Of a stretch of DNA of 40,479 bases, positions 15,260 to 23,132 are shown in pieces. The notes under the pieces are model-generated. The model was not told the origin of the DNA. It was given only the letters and a program-made list of their open reading frames with translations, and did not search any database. This DNA comes from JAIVJM01 sp035761505 (lineage in GTDB: Bacteria; Acidobacteriota; Blastocatellia; Pyrinomonadales; Pyrinomonadaceae), in assembly GCA_035761505.1 (NCBI GenBank), contig DASTQX010000177.1, forward strand, positions 1-40,479, written 5' to 3'. Position 1 is the stretch's first letter. Each line of letters opens with the position of its first letter. Both the position numbers and the translations under genes were made by a program.

Positions 15260-15316
15260 AGACTTGAGGCTTGTTAAGAGCCGTCTTCCAGCCTCAAGTC
15301 TCAAGTCTCTAGCCTC
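15252..15316. repeat. Heptamer-phased foldback element H4 between the SDR gene and perR
   Basis: Left arm units are GAGGCTA, GAGACTT, GAGGCTT (15252-15272); right arm units are AGCCTC, AAGTCTC, AAGTCTC, TAGCCTC (15290-15316). The right arm has one unit more than the left, so arm lengths differ by exactly seven bases. The left arm includes the SDR stop codon (15257-15259). The unit GAGACTT and the following GTTAAGAG are shared with element H6 at 23133. A 12-base match to the right arm (GTCTCTAGCCTC) also occurs alone at 29042-29053. Confidence 0.88.
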
Positions 15317-15343
15317 AAATCCCTCGCCGCTTTAAACCGCCGC

Positions 15344-15372
15344 TTGACAAACGCGCGATTTAGAACTATTCT
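15344..15372 (+). promoter_or_regulatory. Sigma-70-type promoter of perR
   Basis: TTGACA at 15344-15349, a 17-base spacer, then TATTCT at 15367-15372. This is a near-ideal promoter. It gives a leader of about 18 bases before the ATG at 15398. Confidence 0.8.
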
Positions 15373-15374
15373 AA
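15360..15374. promoter_or_regulatory. Per-like box overlapping the perR -10
   Basis: TTAGAACTATTCTAA is an inverted repeat with 6-bp arms. It matches 11 of 14 defined positions of the Bacillus Per box (TTATAATNATTATAA, from memory) at the same 15-bp length. It covers the -10 hexamer, so the PerR homologue encoded just downstream should repress its own transcription and be released by peroxide. Confidence 0.7.
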
Positions 15375-15397
15375 TTCCAGTTTCAAGCACAACAATT

Positions 15398-15820
15398 ATG
15401 GCGAAGGGCACAGGAGATCAGGGGGGCGACCGGCGGGGGCGGGCTTTGACGCCGCAGCGCGAGGCCGTGCTGCGCGTGGTCAACGATTCGGGAGAGCACC
15501 TCACGGCGAACGAGATTTACGAGGCCGCGCGTCGGCTCCTGCCTTCGATCAGTTTCGCTACCGTCTATAACTCGCTGAAGTATCTCAGGGAGGCGGGGCT
15601 CCTGCGCGAGATCAACTTCGGCAAGTCTTCGAGCCGCTACGACCGCGAGACGGCGAGGCACGACCACGCCATCTGCTCGCGCTGCGGCAAGCTCGTGGAC
15701 TTCGACCTCGAAGAGACGCCGCAACTGATGCGCGCCGCCGCGCGCCGCTCACGCTTCAAGCCTGAGTCAATTCAACTGACGCTCGTCGGCGTGTGCCCCG
15801 GTTGTCAGGAGGGCGGCTGA
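15398..15820 (+). CDS. perR: Peroxide-responsive Fur-family repressor PerR
   Basis: Product of 140 residues with a winged helix (LTPQREAVLRVV, FATVYNSLKYLREAGL) and a C-terminal dimerisation domain. The regulatory metal residues His34, Asp82, His88, His90 and Asp101 sit at exactly the spacing of Bacillus PerR His37, Asp85, His91, His93 and Asp104. The structural Zn cysteines are C93-x-x-C96 and C133-x-x-C136, again offset by three. PerR senses peroxide by iron-catalysed histidine oxidation. Asp82, rather than Glu, supports PerR over Fur. A Per-like box overlaps its promoter and a peroxiredoxin gene follows. The start at 15398 leaves an 18-base leader; no strong Shine-Dalgarno. Confidence 0.92.
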   Translation: MAKGTGDQGGDRRGRALTPQREAVLRVVNDSGEHLTANEIYEAARRLLPSISFATVYNSLKYLREAGLLREINFGKSSSRYDRETARHDHAICSRCGKLVDFDLEETPQLMRAAARRSRFKPESIQLTLVGVCPGCQEGG

Positions 15821-15935
15821 GGCGGCGTCGCTTAGAAAGTTGACGCGCACGAAAGTTTTACGCACGGGCGGCGGAGTAAAGCTCTACGAGCCGCCGCGCC
15901 GGATAGATACGGACATTAAATTCAACGGAGGAATC

Positions 15936-16496
15936 ATGGATACGATAACGACAACGACGGCGAAGGTCGGCCAGAAAGCGCCGGATTTCGACATGCCTTC
16001 GACCAAGAACATCGAGAAGCTGAACGAGAACGTCAAGCTCTCGGACTACGCGGGCCAGTGGGTCGTGCTGCTCTTCTACCCGCTCGACTTCACCTTCGTC
16101 TGCCCGACGGAGCTGACCACGTTCAGCGACCGCTACGAGGACTTTCAGGGCATCGGCGCGGAGGTCATCGGCGTCTCGACCGACTCGGCCTTCTCGCACC
16201 GCGCGTGGCTCCAGACGCCGCGCGACAAGGGCGGCGTCGAGGGGCTCAAGTATCCGCTCGCGGCGGACGTGACGAAGAGCGTCGCGCGCGACTACGGCGT
16301 GCTCGTCGAGGAGAAGGGCATCGCGCTGCGCGGCCTCTTCGTCATTGACCCGGAAGGCGTCCTGCGTTACTCGGTCGTCCACGACCTCAACGTCGGTCGC
16401 TCGGCGGAGGAGACCTTGCGCGTCATTCAGGCGCTCCAGACCGGCGGCCTCTGTCAGGCCGAGTGGAGGCCGGGCCAGCAGACGATCAACGCTTAA
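15936..16496 (+). CDS. Typical 2-Cys peroxiredoxin (AhpC/Prx1 type)
   Basis: Product of 186 residues. It reduces hydrogen peroxide and organic peroxides in the cytoplasm. Peroxidatic Cys56 lies in FYPLDFTFVCPTELTTF, and resolving Cys173 lies in the C-terminal GGLCQAEWRPGQQT. This is the typical 2-Cys layout. The ATG at 15936 has GGAGG four bases before it; the in-frame upstream reading from 15840 is unlikely. It follows perR by 115 bases and precedes a thioredoxin-like gene that could reduce it. No AhpF is present in the window, so the reductant is probably thioredoxin-based. Confidence 0.93.
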   Translation: MDTITTTTAKVGQKAPDFDMPSTKNIEKLNENVKLSDYAGQWVVLLFYPLDFTFVCPTELTTFSDRYEDFQGIGAEVIGVSTDSAFSHRAWLQTPRDKGGVEGLKYPLAADVTKSVARDYGVLVEEKGIALRGLFVIDPEGVLRYSVVHDLNVGRSAEETLRVIQALQTGGLCQAEWRPGQQTINA

Positions 16497-16498
16497 GA

Positions 16499-16575
16499 GC
16501 CGTCAACCGTGAGCCGTCAACCGTGACGAGGGTAAAGACAGTTTTTTCCTCTCACCCGTCACGGTTTACGGTTCG
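16499..16575. repeat. Heptamer-phased foldback element H5 between the peroxiredoxin and thioredoxin-like genes
   Basis: The left side is GCCGTCA, ACCGTGA, GCCGTCA, ACCGTGA (16499-16526), two copies of a 14-mer made of two related 7-mers. The right side (about 16553-16575) carries the complement of AACCGTGACG and of AACCGTA. Pairing is shorter and less regular than in H1 or H3. It begins two bases after the peroxiredoxin stop codon. Confidence 0.75.
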
Positions 16576-16596
16576 CGTCTTTGTGAGGTGAATGTC

Positions 16597-17085
16597 ATGC
16601 CGATGAGAATCGGGACGGAGTTGCCTTCGTTGGAGGGGGCAACGGAGTGGTTCAACGCGACGGGCGCGCGGGCGGCTGAAGAAGCGAAGGGGCACGCGAC
16701 GCTCGTTCACTTCTGGTCTGTGAGCTGCGGGCTCTGCAAGGAGAACATGCCGCGCGTGACGGAGTGGCGCGAGCAGCGCGCCGCCGAAGGCTTGCGCGTC
16801 ATCGCCGTCCACATGCCGCGCTACGAGGCGGACTCGGACGTGGAAGCCGTGCGCGAGGCGGTCGCCAAGTACGACATCAAGGAGCCGTGCGCCGTGGACA
16901 ACGAGCACCGCCTGCGCGACGCCTTCCAGAACGAACAGGGCTACGTCCCGGCCTATTACCTGTTCGACGCCGAGGGGAAATTGCGCGGGTTCGCGGCGGG
17001 TGAGTATGGGCTGAAGGTCATCGGCCCGGCGCTCGACCGCGTGCTCGCGGCGTCGAAGGCGAAGGAAGCAGCCCCGCAAGGGTAA
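16597..17085 (+). CDS. Thioredoxin-like / TlpA-family protein, cytoplasmic
   Basis: Product of 162 residues without a signal peptide. It has a redoxin fold with the active site SVSCGLCKENMP (Cys44, Cys47), the following VTEWREQRAAEGLRVIAVHM strand-helix pattern, and cis-Pro in GYVPAYYLFDAEG. It may be a thiol reductant for the peroxiredoxin encoded upstream; that is inference from adjacency. The ATG at 16597 has a TGAGGTG eight bases upstream; the GTG at 16588 would place the start inside that Shine-Dalgarno. It closes the PerR/peroxiredoxin set, with a strong bidirectional terminator after it. Confidence 0.85.
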   Translation: MPMRIGTELPSLEGATEWFNATGARAAEEAKGHATLVHFWSVSCGLCKENMPRVTEWREQRAAEGLRVIAVHMPRYEADSDVEAVREAVAKYDIKEPCAVDNEHRLRDAFQNEQGYVPAYYLFDAEGKLRGFAAGEYGLKVIGPALDRVLAASKAKEAAPQG

Positions 17086-17115
17086 GCGAACTTCGACGCG
17101 ACGACCTGCAAAGAG

Positions 17116-17153
17116 AAAACGCCTCCGCGATTGAACGCGGGGGCGTTTTGCTT
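17116..17153. terminator. Bidirectional intrinsic terminator
   Basis: A 14-bp stem (17116-17129 with 17136-17149, one G-T pair) with a 6-base loop is followed by TTTTGCTTTT on plus and TTTTCTCTTT on minus. It sits between the convergent thioredoxin-like and DUF4112 genes. Confidence 0.92.
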
Positions 17154-17170
17154 TTCAACGTCGGACGCTT

Positions 17171-17719
17171 TCAGCGGAACATCTCGAAGGGCGAGGGGAC
17201 GCCGCCGAAGATTTGGCCGAGCAGCCAGAAGGCGATGGCGAGCGAGCCGACGAGGAGCGCGAGGAGCACCAAGACGATGAGCGCGAGGAAGAGCCAGTCG
17301 CTCGCGCGGGCGCGCGCGGCCTCGCCCGGCGAAACGGTCGCGCGCTCGCGCAGCAACTCGACGTTCATCTGGTTCGACTTCCAGAAGGCGTCGAAGAGGT
17401 CTCCGACGAACGGAACGGAGCCGAGCACGTAGTCCACGGCGATGTTCGCGCCCATCCGCAGGAGCGTGACTTTCGGCACGCGGTAGCGCACGCCCGAAAC
17501 GAGGATGTAGAGCGAGACGGCGGTGGTGGCGAGGTCGCCGACGCCGGGGACGAGCCCGACGAGCGCGTCCAAGCCGAAGCGCCAGCCCGTGCCGGGGATG
17601 CGGAAGAGCCCGTCCATCCAGCGGCTCAACTGTTCGAGGCTGCGCTCCATCTCGGCGACCTCGCGCCCGCGCCGCGCCGCCGCGCGCCCGGTCTCCGCCT
17701 TCGACAGCTCCTTGCTCAT
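17171..17719 (-). CDS. DUF4112 membrane protein
   Basis: Product of 182 residues. It has the DUF4112 pattern: LSRWMDGLFRIPGTGWRFG, then LDALVGLVPGVGDLATTAVS and SVPFVGDLFDAFWKSN, then a C-terminal transmembrane helix (WLFLALIVLVLLALLVGSLA). The two GxGD turns repeat, suggesting a duplicated membrane hairpin. Function in the family is unknown. The ATG overlaps the stop of the SET gene as ATGA, with GGAGGAAG before it, so the pair is translationally coupled. Confidence 0.85.
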   Translation of the reverse strand: MSKELSKAETGRAAARRGREVAEMERSLEQLSRWMDGLFRIPGTGWRFGLDALVGLVPGVGDLATTAVSLYILVSGVRYRVPKVTLLRMGANIAVDYVLGSVPFVGDLFDAFWKSNQMNVELLRERATVSPGEAARARASDWLFLALIVLVLLALLVGSLAIAFWLLGQIFGGVPSPFEMFR

Positions 17720-18165
17720 CTTCCTCCCGCCGCGCGCGCGGCGCTCTTCCGCGCGGCCTTCTTCTTCGTTCGCCCGCCGCACGTCTCGCACTTGCAGCCC
17801 TTCGGCTTGATGAAGCGGTCGAAGTAGGTCTTGCCGTAGTTGAGCGTGATGGCCTCGCCCGCCTTGATAGCGCGCTTCGAGTAAATCCAGACGCGCTGGC
17901 CGTAGATGTAAGCGATGGCGTTGGGGCGGCACGAGTGGTTGATGTAGCGCGCGAGGTTGCTGCGCGCGCTGCCGTCAATGGTGCGCTTCTCGTCAATCTC
18001 GAAGAGGTACAGCCCGCCCTTACGGTCGGCCTCCTCGTTCGAGATGATGGGGCCGACGTACTCGATCATCCGCTTCCCCTTCGGGAAGGGCCGGACGGCG
18101 AACAGTCCGAGCCCGATGTCCGTGCGCTTGACGGCGAAACTTGGGTTCCCCTCGGTCTTGGTCAT
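17716..18165 (-). CDS. SET-domain protein lysine methyltransferase
   Basis: Product of 149 residues. It is a compact SET domain with the SAM and active-site motifs in order: GLGLFAVRPFPKG, RMIEYVGPIIS, RYINHSCRPNA, GEAITLNYG, and a post-SET cysteine cluster CKCETC. SET enzymes methylate lysines on proteins. The C-terminal tail is very basic (RTKKKAARKSAARAAGG), like the tail of histone H1-type bacterial proteins, and may bind nucleic acid. Bacterial substrates are mostly unknown. It is coupled to the DUF4112 gene by a 4-base overlap. The Shine-Dalgarno is weak. Confidence 0.88.
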   Translation of the reverse strand: MTKTEGNPSFAVKRTDIGLGLFAVRPFPKGKRMIEYVGPIISNEEADRKGGLYLFEIDEKRTIDGSARSNLARYINHSCRPNAIAYIYGQRVWIYSKRAIKAGEAITLNYGKTYFDRFIKPKGCKCETCGGRTKKKAARKSAARAAGGR

Positions 18166-18241
18166 GGCGAGAGAGAATAGCAGCTTACCTTCCGCGAGTT
18201 AAATTGACGTGGGCGAAAAGACGTGGCGGCGGCGCGTTCGC

Positions 18242-18643
18242 TTACTCGCTGGCGGCCTTTTGAAACTGCGCCGTGTCGGTGTACTGCTGGAACTTCGAGA
18301 CCTTCCCGTCGCGGATGGTGAAGAAGTGCGCGAACTGCGCGCGGACACGCGTCCCGGTCTTCTTGTAAGTGCCGCTGTAATACCCGTGCCCGACGGCGAT
18401 GTCTCCCGCGTCCAACACTCCTTCGGGAGAGACCGTGAAGCCCTCCCACTCTTCGCCCAGCCGCCCGAAGACTCCTTCCAGCACGGCGGCGTGGCCGACG
18501 TAAGGGTTGCCGTCGGCGTAGATGAAATTCTCCGCCTCCCTCCACTCCACCTGCGGGTCGAGCGCGGCCATCACCGTCTGGATGTCCCCCCGCCCGAACG
18601 CCTCATACATCCCGCGCACGAGGTTCACGTTCTCCTCTGACAT
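18242..18643 (-). CDS. SnoaL-like / NTF2-fold protein
   Basis: Product of 133 residues with the SnoaL/NTF2-like pattern: VRGMYEAFGRGDIQTVMAAL, VEWREAE, GHAAVLEGVFGRL, then the strands FAHFFTIRDGKVSKFQQYTD. The family includes ketosteroid-isomerase-type enzymes and binding proteins, so the ligand cannot be inferred. GGAGGAGG precedes the ATG by seven bases, and a good promoter lies 40-70 bases upstream. Its stop is 76 bases before the SET gene. Confidence 0.85.
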   Translation of the reverse strand: MSEENVNLVRGMYEAFGRGDIQTVMAALDPQVEWREAENFIYADGNPYVGHAAVLEGVFGRLGEEWEGFTVSPEGVLDAGDIAVGHGYYSGTYKKTGTRVRAQFAHFFTIRDGKVSKFQQYTDTAQFQKAASE

Positions 18644-18685
18644 AGAGCCTCCTCCGTCGCTATTTGTTTATCCAGAGCGTGCGGA

Positions 18686-18714
18686 ACTGTAGTCGAATTG
18701 CCGCCCGTTGACAA
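18686..18714 (-). promoter_or_regulatory. Promoter of the SnoaL-like gene
   Basis: On the minus strand TTGTCA (18714-18709), a 17-base spacer, then TACAGT (18691-18686). The -35 lies inside a small dyad (GCAATGC/GCATTG, 18711-18727) that may also serve the upstream gene's 3' end. Confidence 0.55.
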
Positions 18715-18756
18715 TGCTTTGCATTGCCCGCCGACGCCTTCGAGGGATTGAGGGTG

Positions 18757-20655
18757 CTAGCGGATGCGCGTCATTTGACGCCAGAAGAATCTGCCGAGGC
18801 GGGAGAAGGCGTTGGGGCGGTTGTTGTTGGGGCCGGTTTGTTCGGGGGAGAGGCCGAGGGCGGCGGCGAGTTGGGCGTTGGGGGGCGCGATGTCTTCGTC
18901 GCCGTGGCGCTCGGAGAGCCAGCGGTTGAAGACGCGGGTGACGGCGCGGCGCTGTTGGAGTTCGGCCTCGGCGACGAAGGCGGCGCGGAGGTCTTCCATC
19001 TCGGCGACCTCGAAGCGGTTGGCCTCGTAGTAGCTCCGCAGGGCGCGGAAGAATCGCTCCTCGCCCAAGAGTTGCCGGAGCGTCGCGAACATCAGAGAGC
19101 CCTTTGAGACGACGATGGCCGCGTACTGAAACGAGTTGCGGTATTCGCGCGTCGGGCGCTCGGCTGGCATGTCCTCGCCGCCGAAGGTGCGGTAAATCTG
19201 ATAGACGCCGCGCAGTTGGTCTTCCTGCGCGGCGGTCGCGCGCTCGGCCCCGTGCACGTCCTGCACGTAGAGGAGCGCAGACCAGTGGGCGAGCGCTTCG
19301 TCTAAGACGGGCGCGGCGGCGGGGTCGCTCCCGACGACCGCGCCCCACCACTGGTGCGCGACGCCCTGCGCGGCGGCGAACTCAAGGCTGTCTTCGACCG
19401 AGGCGCGCTGCTCTCGAATCATCTCCGGCAGGTTGCGCATCGCGGGCGCGTCGAAGTCCACGTAGAAGGCGCTGGCGATGACGGCGAGGCCGGAGAACTC
19501 GGTGCTGCCCAACCCGGCGACGAGCGGGACTTCGGCGACCGTGACGGTCTTGAAGGGCAGCGCGCCGAAGCGCGTCGAGTAGGTGCGCGCCGCGTCCGCC
19601 GCCACTTCGAGCACGCGCCGCCCGATCTTCTCGTGGTCGGCCATGTAGATTGAGCGTACGCTCGCGCCCGCTACCAACTGCTCCGCCGAGCGCAACGTCC
19701 GCCCCGCGACGAGCGCGAAGCTGCGCAAGCCCTCGCCGTCGAAGACTCGCGCGCGCGCGCCGCCCTGCTGCTGCGGCGACGAAGAGGCTTCGCCCGAAGT
19801 GTAGAGCCGCACGTCGGCGGGCGCTTCGATGGAGACTTCGTAGTCGGCGGCGTCGGCGAAGATCGTGTCGCCGATGGTCAACTCGGCCTTGCGCTGCCAC
19901 GCGCCGCCTTCGCGGGCGGCGAGGACGGGATGGAAACCGGCGAGCAGCAGCACGCCGCGCGAGGCGAAGTTGGTGTCGCGCGCGCGCCGCGTCTCGCGCG
20001 TGTCGCGCAGGGCCGCGCCGACCTGCTGGACGACGTGCGCGGGAAGGCTCGTCTCGTCGGGGTTGATTTCGGGGACGGAGCCTTTGAAGTCAAGCTCGAT
20101 CTCGGTCGAGGCGTCGGGCGCGACCGACTCGCGCAACTGCACGCGCAGCGTCACGCCCCCGTCTTCGAGCGCGAAGGCGAGCGGCTGAGTCGAAGCGGAA
20201 GAGGCGGCGACTCTCGCGGACGAGTTGCTGTTGGCGACGCCGCGCACGGCTGTCACTTCGAGGCGCGGCTCGTCCGAGGCCGACTGTTCGGCGCTCGTCG
20301 CGGCGGGCGCGGCCTGCTGCGTGTTGGACGGAGAAGAGGAAGAGGCGGCGTCGCGCAGGTTCGGGTAGAGATGAAAGTAGAGGACGGAGGCCGGGCGGTC
20401 GTCGCGGTTGACCCACCGCACGCGCTCGACGCCCGCGTAGGTGCGCGCGTCGAAGTCGAGCTTAAAGTCTATGCGGTAGTGAGTCCGCCCGCCGCCGGCG
20501 GTTTGAGCTTGAGAGGGCTGCTGACTCGCCGTCCGTCTCGAAGCCTCGACGACGACGGCGGCGCACGCGACGCAGAGCAGCGCGACGAACGTGAGGCCAA
20601 TCAACGGCCCCTTCAACATCCCTCGCTCGACGCTCTCTCTCTTCGACTTCCTCAA
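18757..20655 (-). CDS. Exported M1-aminopeptidase-like protein with a degenerate active site
   Basis: Product of 632 residues from a TTG at 20655 (AGGAAGAGG just upstream), or 620 from an ATG at 20619 whose only Shine-Dalgarno candidate touches it. The N-terminal segment (LIGLTFVALLCVACAAVVV) is a signal peptide or anchor. An M1-type N-terminal domain follows, then a catalytic domain with GLGSTEFSGLAVI (GAMEN-like). The HExxH-x18-E site reads QGVAHQWWG...E: His1 and the catalytic Glu are replaced by Gln430 and Gly431, while His434 and Glu453 are kept. It is probably inactive as a peptidase. A second M1 pseudoenzyme in this window is at 4011-6158, with a different pattern of loss. Confidence 0.85.
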   Translation of the reverse strand: MRKSKRESVERGMLKGPLIGLTFVALLCVACAAVVVEASRRTASQQPSQAQTAGGGRTHYRIDFKLDFDARTYAGVERVRWVNRDDRPASVLYFHLYPNLRDAASSSSPSNTQQAAPAATSAEQSASDEPRLEVTAVRGVANSNSSARVAASSASTQPLAFALEDGGVTLRVQLRESVAPDASTEIELDFKGSVPEINPDETSLPAHVVQQVGAALRDTRETRRARDTNFASRGVLLLAGFHPVLAAREGGAWQRKAELTIGDTIFADAADYEVSIEAPADVRLYTSGEASSSPQQQGGARARVFDGEGLRSFALVAGRTLRSAEQLVAGASVRSIYMADHEKIGRRVLEVAADAARTYSTRFGALPFKTVTVAEVPLVAGLGSTEFSGLAVIASAFYVDFDAPAMRNLPEMIREQRASVEDSLEFAAAQGVAHQWWGAVVGSDPAAAPVLDEALAHWSALLYVQDVHGAERATAAQEDQLRGVYQIYRTFGGEDMPAERPTREYRNSFQYAAIVVSKGSLMFATLRQLLGEERFFRALRSYYEANRFEVAEMEDLRAAFVAEAELQQRRAVTRVFNRWLSERHGDEDIAPPNAQLAAALGLSPEQTGPNNNRPNAFSRLGRFFWRQMTRIR

Positions 20656-20695
20656 AACCTCTTCCTCACGACCGGAGACTAAATTCGCCTCGTCT

Positions 20696-20723
20696 CTCAG
20701 GACTGAAAACTCAAAACTGAAAA
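20696..20723. repeat. Single-arm heptamer tract (relic of the foldback family)
   Basis: Four consecutive 7-nt units (CTCAGGA, CTGAAAA, CTCAAAA, CTGAAAA) end directly at the stop codon of the HEAT/cyclophilin gene. No complementary arm is found in the 68-base gap. The units CTCAAAA and CTGAAAA recur in element H8 at 33259-33340. Confidence 0.65.
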
Positions 20724-23006
20724 TTATCTTCTCTGCGCCCGGCTGCTCTCGACGATCTGGACGGAGCGGATGCGGTCGCCGCGCGCGAGGCGGTCAATCA
20801 CTTCGAGCCCTTCGGTGACGCGACCGAAGACGGTGTAGCCGCCGTCGAGGTGCGGCTGCGGCGAGTGCGTGACGAACCACTGCGAGCCGCCCGTGTCCTT
20901 GCCGGAGAGAGCCATGCCGACCGCGCCCCGGTCGTAAGGCGCGGTGTTGATCTCGCAGCGAATCTGGTGGCCGGGGCCGCCGTTGCCGTCGCCGCGCGGG
21001 TCGCCGCCCTGCACGACGAAGTTCGGCACGACGCGGTGAAACGAGACGTTGTTGAAGTAACCTTTGCGCGCCAACTCGACGAAGTTATCCACGGTGAGCG
21101 GCGCGTCCGCCGGGAGAAACTCGATGGTGAAAGCGCCCTTGTCGGTTGCGACGACGGCGCGGACGCTCTTCGACGCGCGGGCCAGAGCGCGCTCGTAGTC
21201 GGGCTGGCGGTTGCGCGTGGCGACCGTCTCGACGCGGCGCTCCGACGCTTCTCGCGCGCCGCCCGCGCGCTCGCGCAGGATGTCCGCCGCGCGTCTGCGG
21301 ACGAGATAGTCGGTGACTTCGAGCGCGGACTTCAGAGCCGCCTCGGCCTCTTCGCCCCTCTGCTTCGAGAGCGCGCCGAGCATGGAGAGCGCGGCGTCGT
21401 TCGTCTCGTCCTGCAAGGCGGCGGGGAGCGCCTGCGCGAGAGCGCGCGCCGTCTCCGGTTCGGGCGGGAGTTCGTTGAGGATATCGGCGGCGGTGGCGCG
21501 GACTATCACATCCTTAGCCGCGAGCTGCTTGCGCGCCACCTGCGCGAGGTCGCCCGGCTTGAAGGCCGCGAGCGAGCGCAAGAGGTCTGGCACGGCGAGC
21601 GGCGGCGTCCCGGCGTTGTCAATCAAAGAGCGCAGCATGATCTGCGCGTCGGCCTGCATCCCGACCGAACTGTTGCCGACCAGCGCGCTCGTCAGCGCCG
21701 CGAGTTCGCCCAAGCCCTGACCGACCGCCGAGACCTTCTGCCAAGAAGCGCCGCCGCGCCGGTTGACGAGTTCGAGCAGAGACTTGTCGCGCAGGTATTG
21801 CGCGGGGGCGACGCGCGCCAGAGCCGTCTCGACTTCGGGCGCGTTTAAGCCCGCGTCGCGCAACCCTCGGAGCAGAGAGACGGCGCGCTCGTGATTGGCG
21901 TTGAGGAGGAGCCGCCCAAGCGCCGTCGCGATTTCGAGTAGCTCGTTCGACTCGGCGGGCGTGTGCGCCGCCTGCACGGCCTTCGAGGTCTTGTAAGCCT
22001 CGAACAACTGCTCGCCGCGCGCGACGAGCGGGTCGGCGGCAGCCGCGTTTCTCAACTGCGCGAGCGAGCGGACGGCGCTCACGCGCACGCGCGAGTCCGC
22101 GTCGGTCGTCGCCTGTTTGACGAGTGCGTCGAAAGCCCCGGCGTCTTCCGCCGCGCCCAGCGCGCGCGCGGCATTGGCGCGGGCCACCGCGTCCGAGTCC
22201 GTCGAGAGCATCGCGCGCAGGCGCTCGGTTCCGTCCTTCGCGCGCAGGCGTGACAGGGTGTTGGCGGCATCGGCGCGGACGCGCGCGTCCGTGGAAGAGA
22301 GGAAAGTGGCGACCGTCTTCCCGGCGTCTTCGGGCCGCGCGCGCAAGGCCGCCGTGAGTCCCATGAGAAGCACGAAGCGGTTCGGCTTCGGCTGCCTGCC
22401 TTCGACCGCGAGCGTGTTGAGAATCGTTTCGCCGATGCGCTGCTTGCGCATGGCGTGGGCCACGGGGATGGTCGCCGCGATCTTGCCCAGAGCTTCTAAG
22501 GCGCGCGCGCGGAGTTGCGGCGAACGGCTCATGCGGAGAGTTTCGAGCAGCGCGTCCGCGCCCGACAGCGCCTCGATCTCGCCGAGCGCGAAGGCGGCGG
22601 TCGCGCGCACCGACTCGTCCGTGTCCCTTCTCAGTAAAGTCGAGAGCGGCGCGACCGCGCCTTCGTCGCCGATGCGTCCCGCCGCCAGCGCCGCGCGCCC
22701 GCGCACCGCCGCGCTCGCGTCCGAGAGCAACGCGCCGAGGTCGGACTCTTCCCAACGCCGCTCGTCCTCCGCGCGCACGATGCGCAGCATGGTTGCCGCC
22801 GGAACCGTGCCGCGCTGCGCCGCCGGGGAGTTCGCGCGTCCCTGCGCCCGCGCCGCACGCGGCTTCTTCGGCGCGGCCTTCTGCGACGAAGCGACCGCCG
22901 CGTGTGACGTGACGAGCGCGAGGCAGAGAGCGACGAAGAGCGTGCGCGCCGCGCGCCGCGCCTGAGACGCGCGGGCGGCTTCTTTGATTTGTGATGAAAG
23001 CTGCAT
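20724..23006 (-). CDS. Exported HEAT-repeat protein with C-terminal cyclophilin peptidyl-prolyl isomerase domain
   Basis: Product of 760 residues. The signal peptide is in the first 45 residues (RTLFVALCLALVTSHAAVAS). A long HEAT/PBS-lyase-like alpha solenoid follows (VRGRAALAAGRIGDEGAVAP, VRATAAFALGEIEAL, VRADAANTLSRLRAKDG, ARANAARALGAAEDAGAF). The last ~155 residues are a cyclophilin with the intact site FHRVVPNFVVQGGDPRG, SGKDTGGSQWFVTHSPQPHL and GGYTVFGRV. The enzyme should catalyse X-Pro isomerisation outside the cytoplasm, with the solenoid holding a client. The ATG at 23006 places the signal peptide correctly, but no Shine-Dalgarno is seen; an in-frame extension to 23201 runs into the repeat upstream. 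Confidence 0.9.
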   Translation of the reverse strand: MQLSSQIKEAARASQARRAARTLFVALCLALVTSHAAVASSQKAAPKKPRAARAQGRANSPAAQRGTVPAATMLRIVRAEDERRWEESDLGALLSDASAAVRGRAALAAGRIGDEGAVAPLSTLLRRDTDESVRATAAFALGEIEALSGADALLETLRMSRSPQLRARALEALGKIAATIPVAHAMRKQRIGETILNTLAVEGRQPKPNRFVLLMGLTAALRARPEDAGKTVATFLSSTDARVRADAANTLSRLRAKDGTERLRAMLSTDSDAVARANAARALGAAEDAGAFDALVKQATTDADSRVRVSAVRSLAQLRNAAAADPLVARGEQLFEAYKTSKAVQAAHTPAESNELLEIATALGRLLLNANHERAVSLLRGLRDAGLNAPEVETALARVAPAQYLRDKSLLELVNRRGGASWQKVSAVGQGLGELAALTSALVGNSSVGMQADAQIMLRSLIDNAGTPPLAVPDLLRSLAAFKPGDLAQVARKQLAAKDVIVRATAADILNELPPEPETARALAQALPAALQDETNDAALSMLGALSKQRGEEAEAALKSALEVTDYLVRRRAADILRERAGGAREASERRVETVATRNRQPDYERALARASKSVRAVVATDKGAFTIEFLPADAPLTVDNFVELARKGYFNNVSFHRVVPNFVVQGGDPRGDGNGGPGHQIRCEINTAPYDRGAVGMALSGKDTGGSQWFVTHSPQPHLDGGYTVFGRVTEGLEVIDRLARGDRIRSVQIVESSRAQRR

Positions 23007-23132
23007 GGGATTCGTTGACGGAAGACGCGCACCCCGACGCTTCAAGAGTCGGCGCGCTGTTTCAAAGGGGAAGACCGAGACTATGTATCGGCGAGATGCG
23101 CCGCGCGTGTCAAGCGAAAACGAGGCGCGAGG

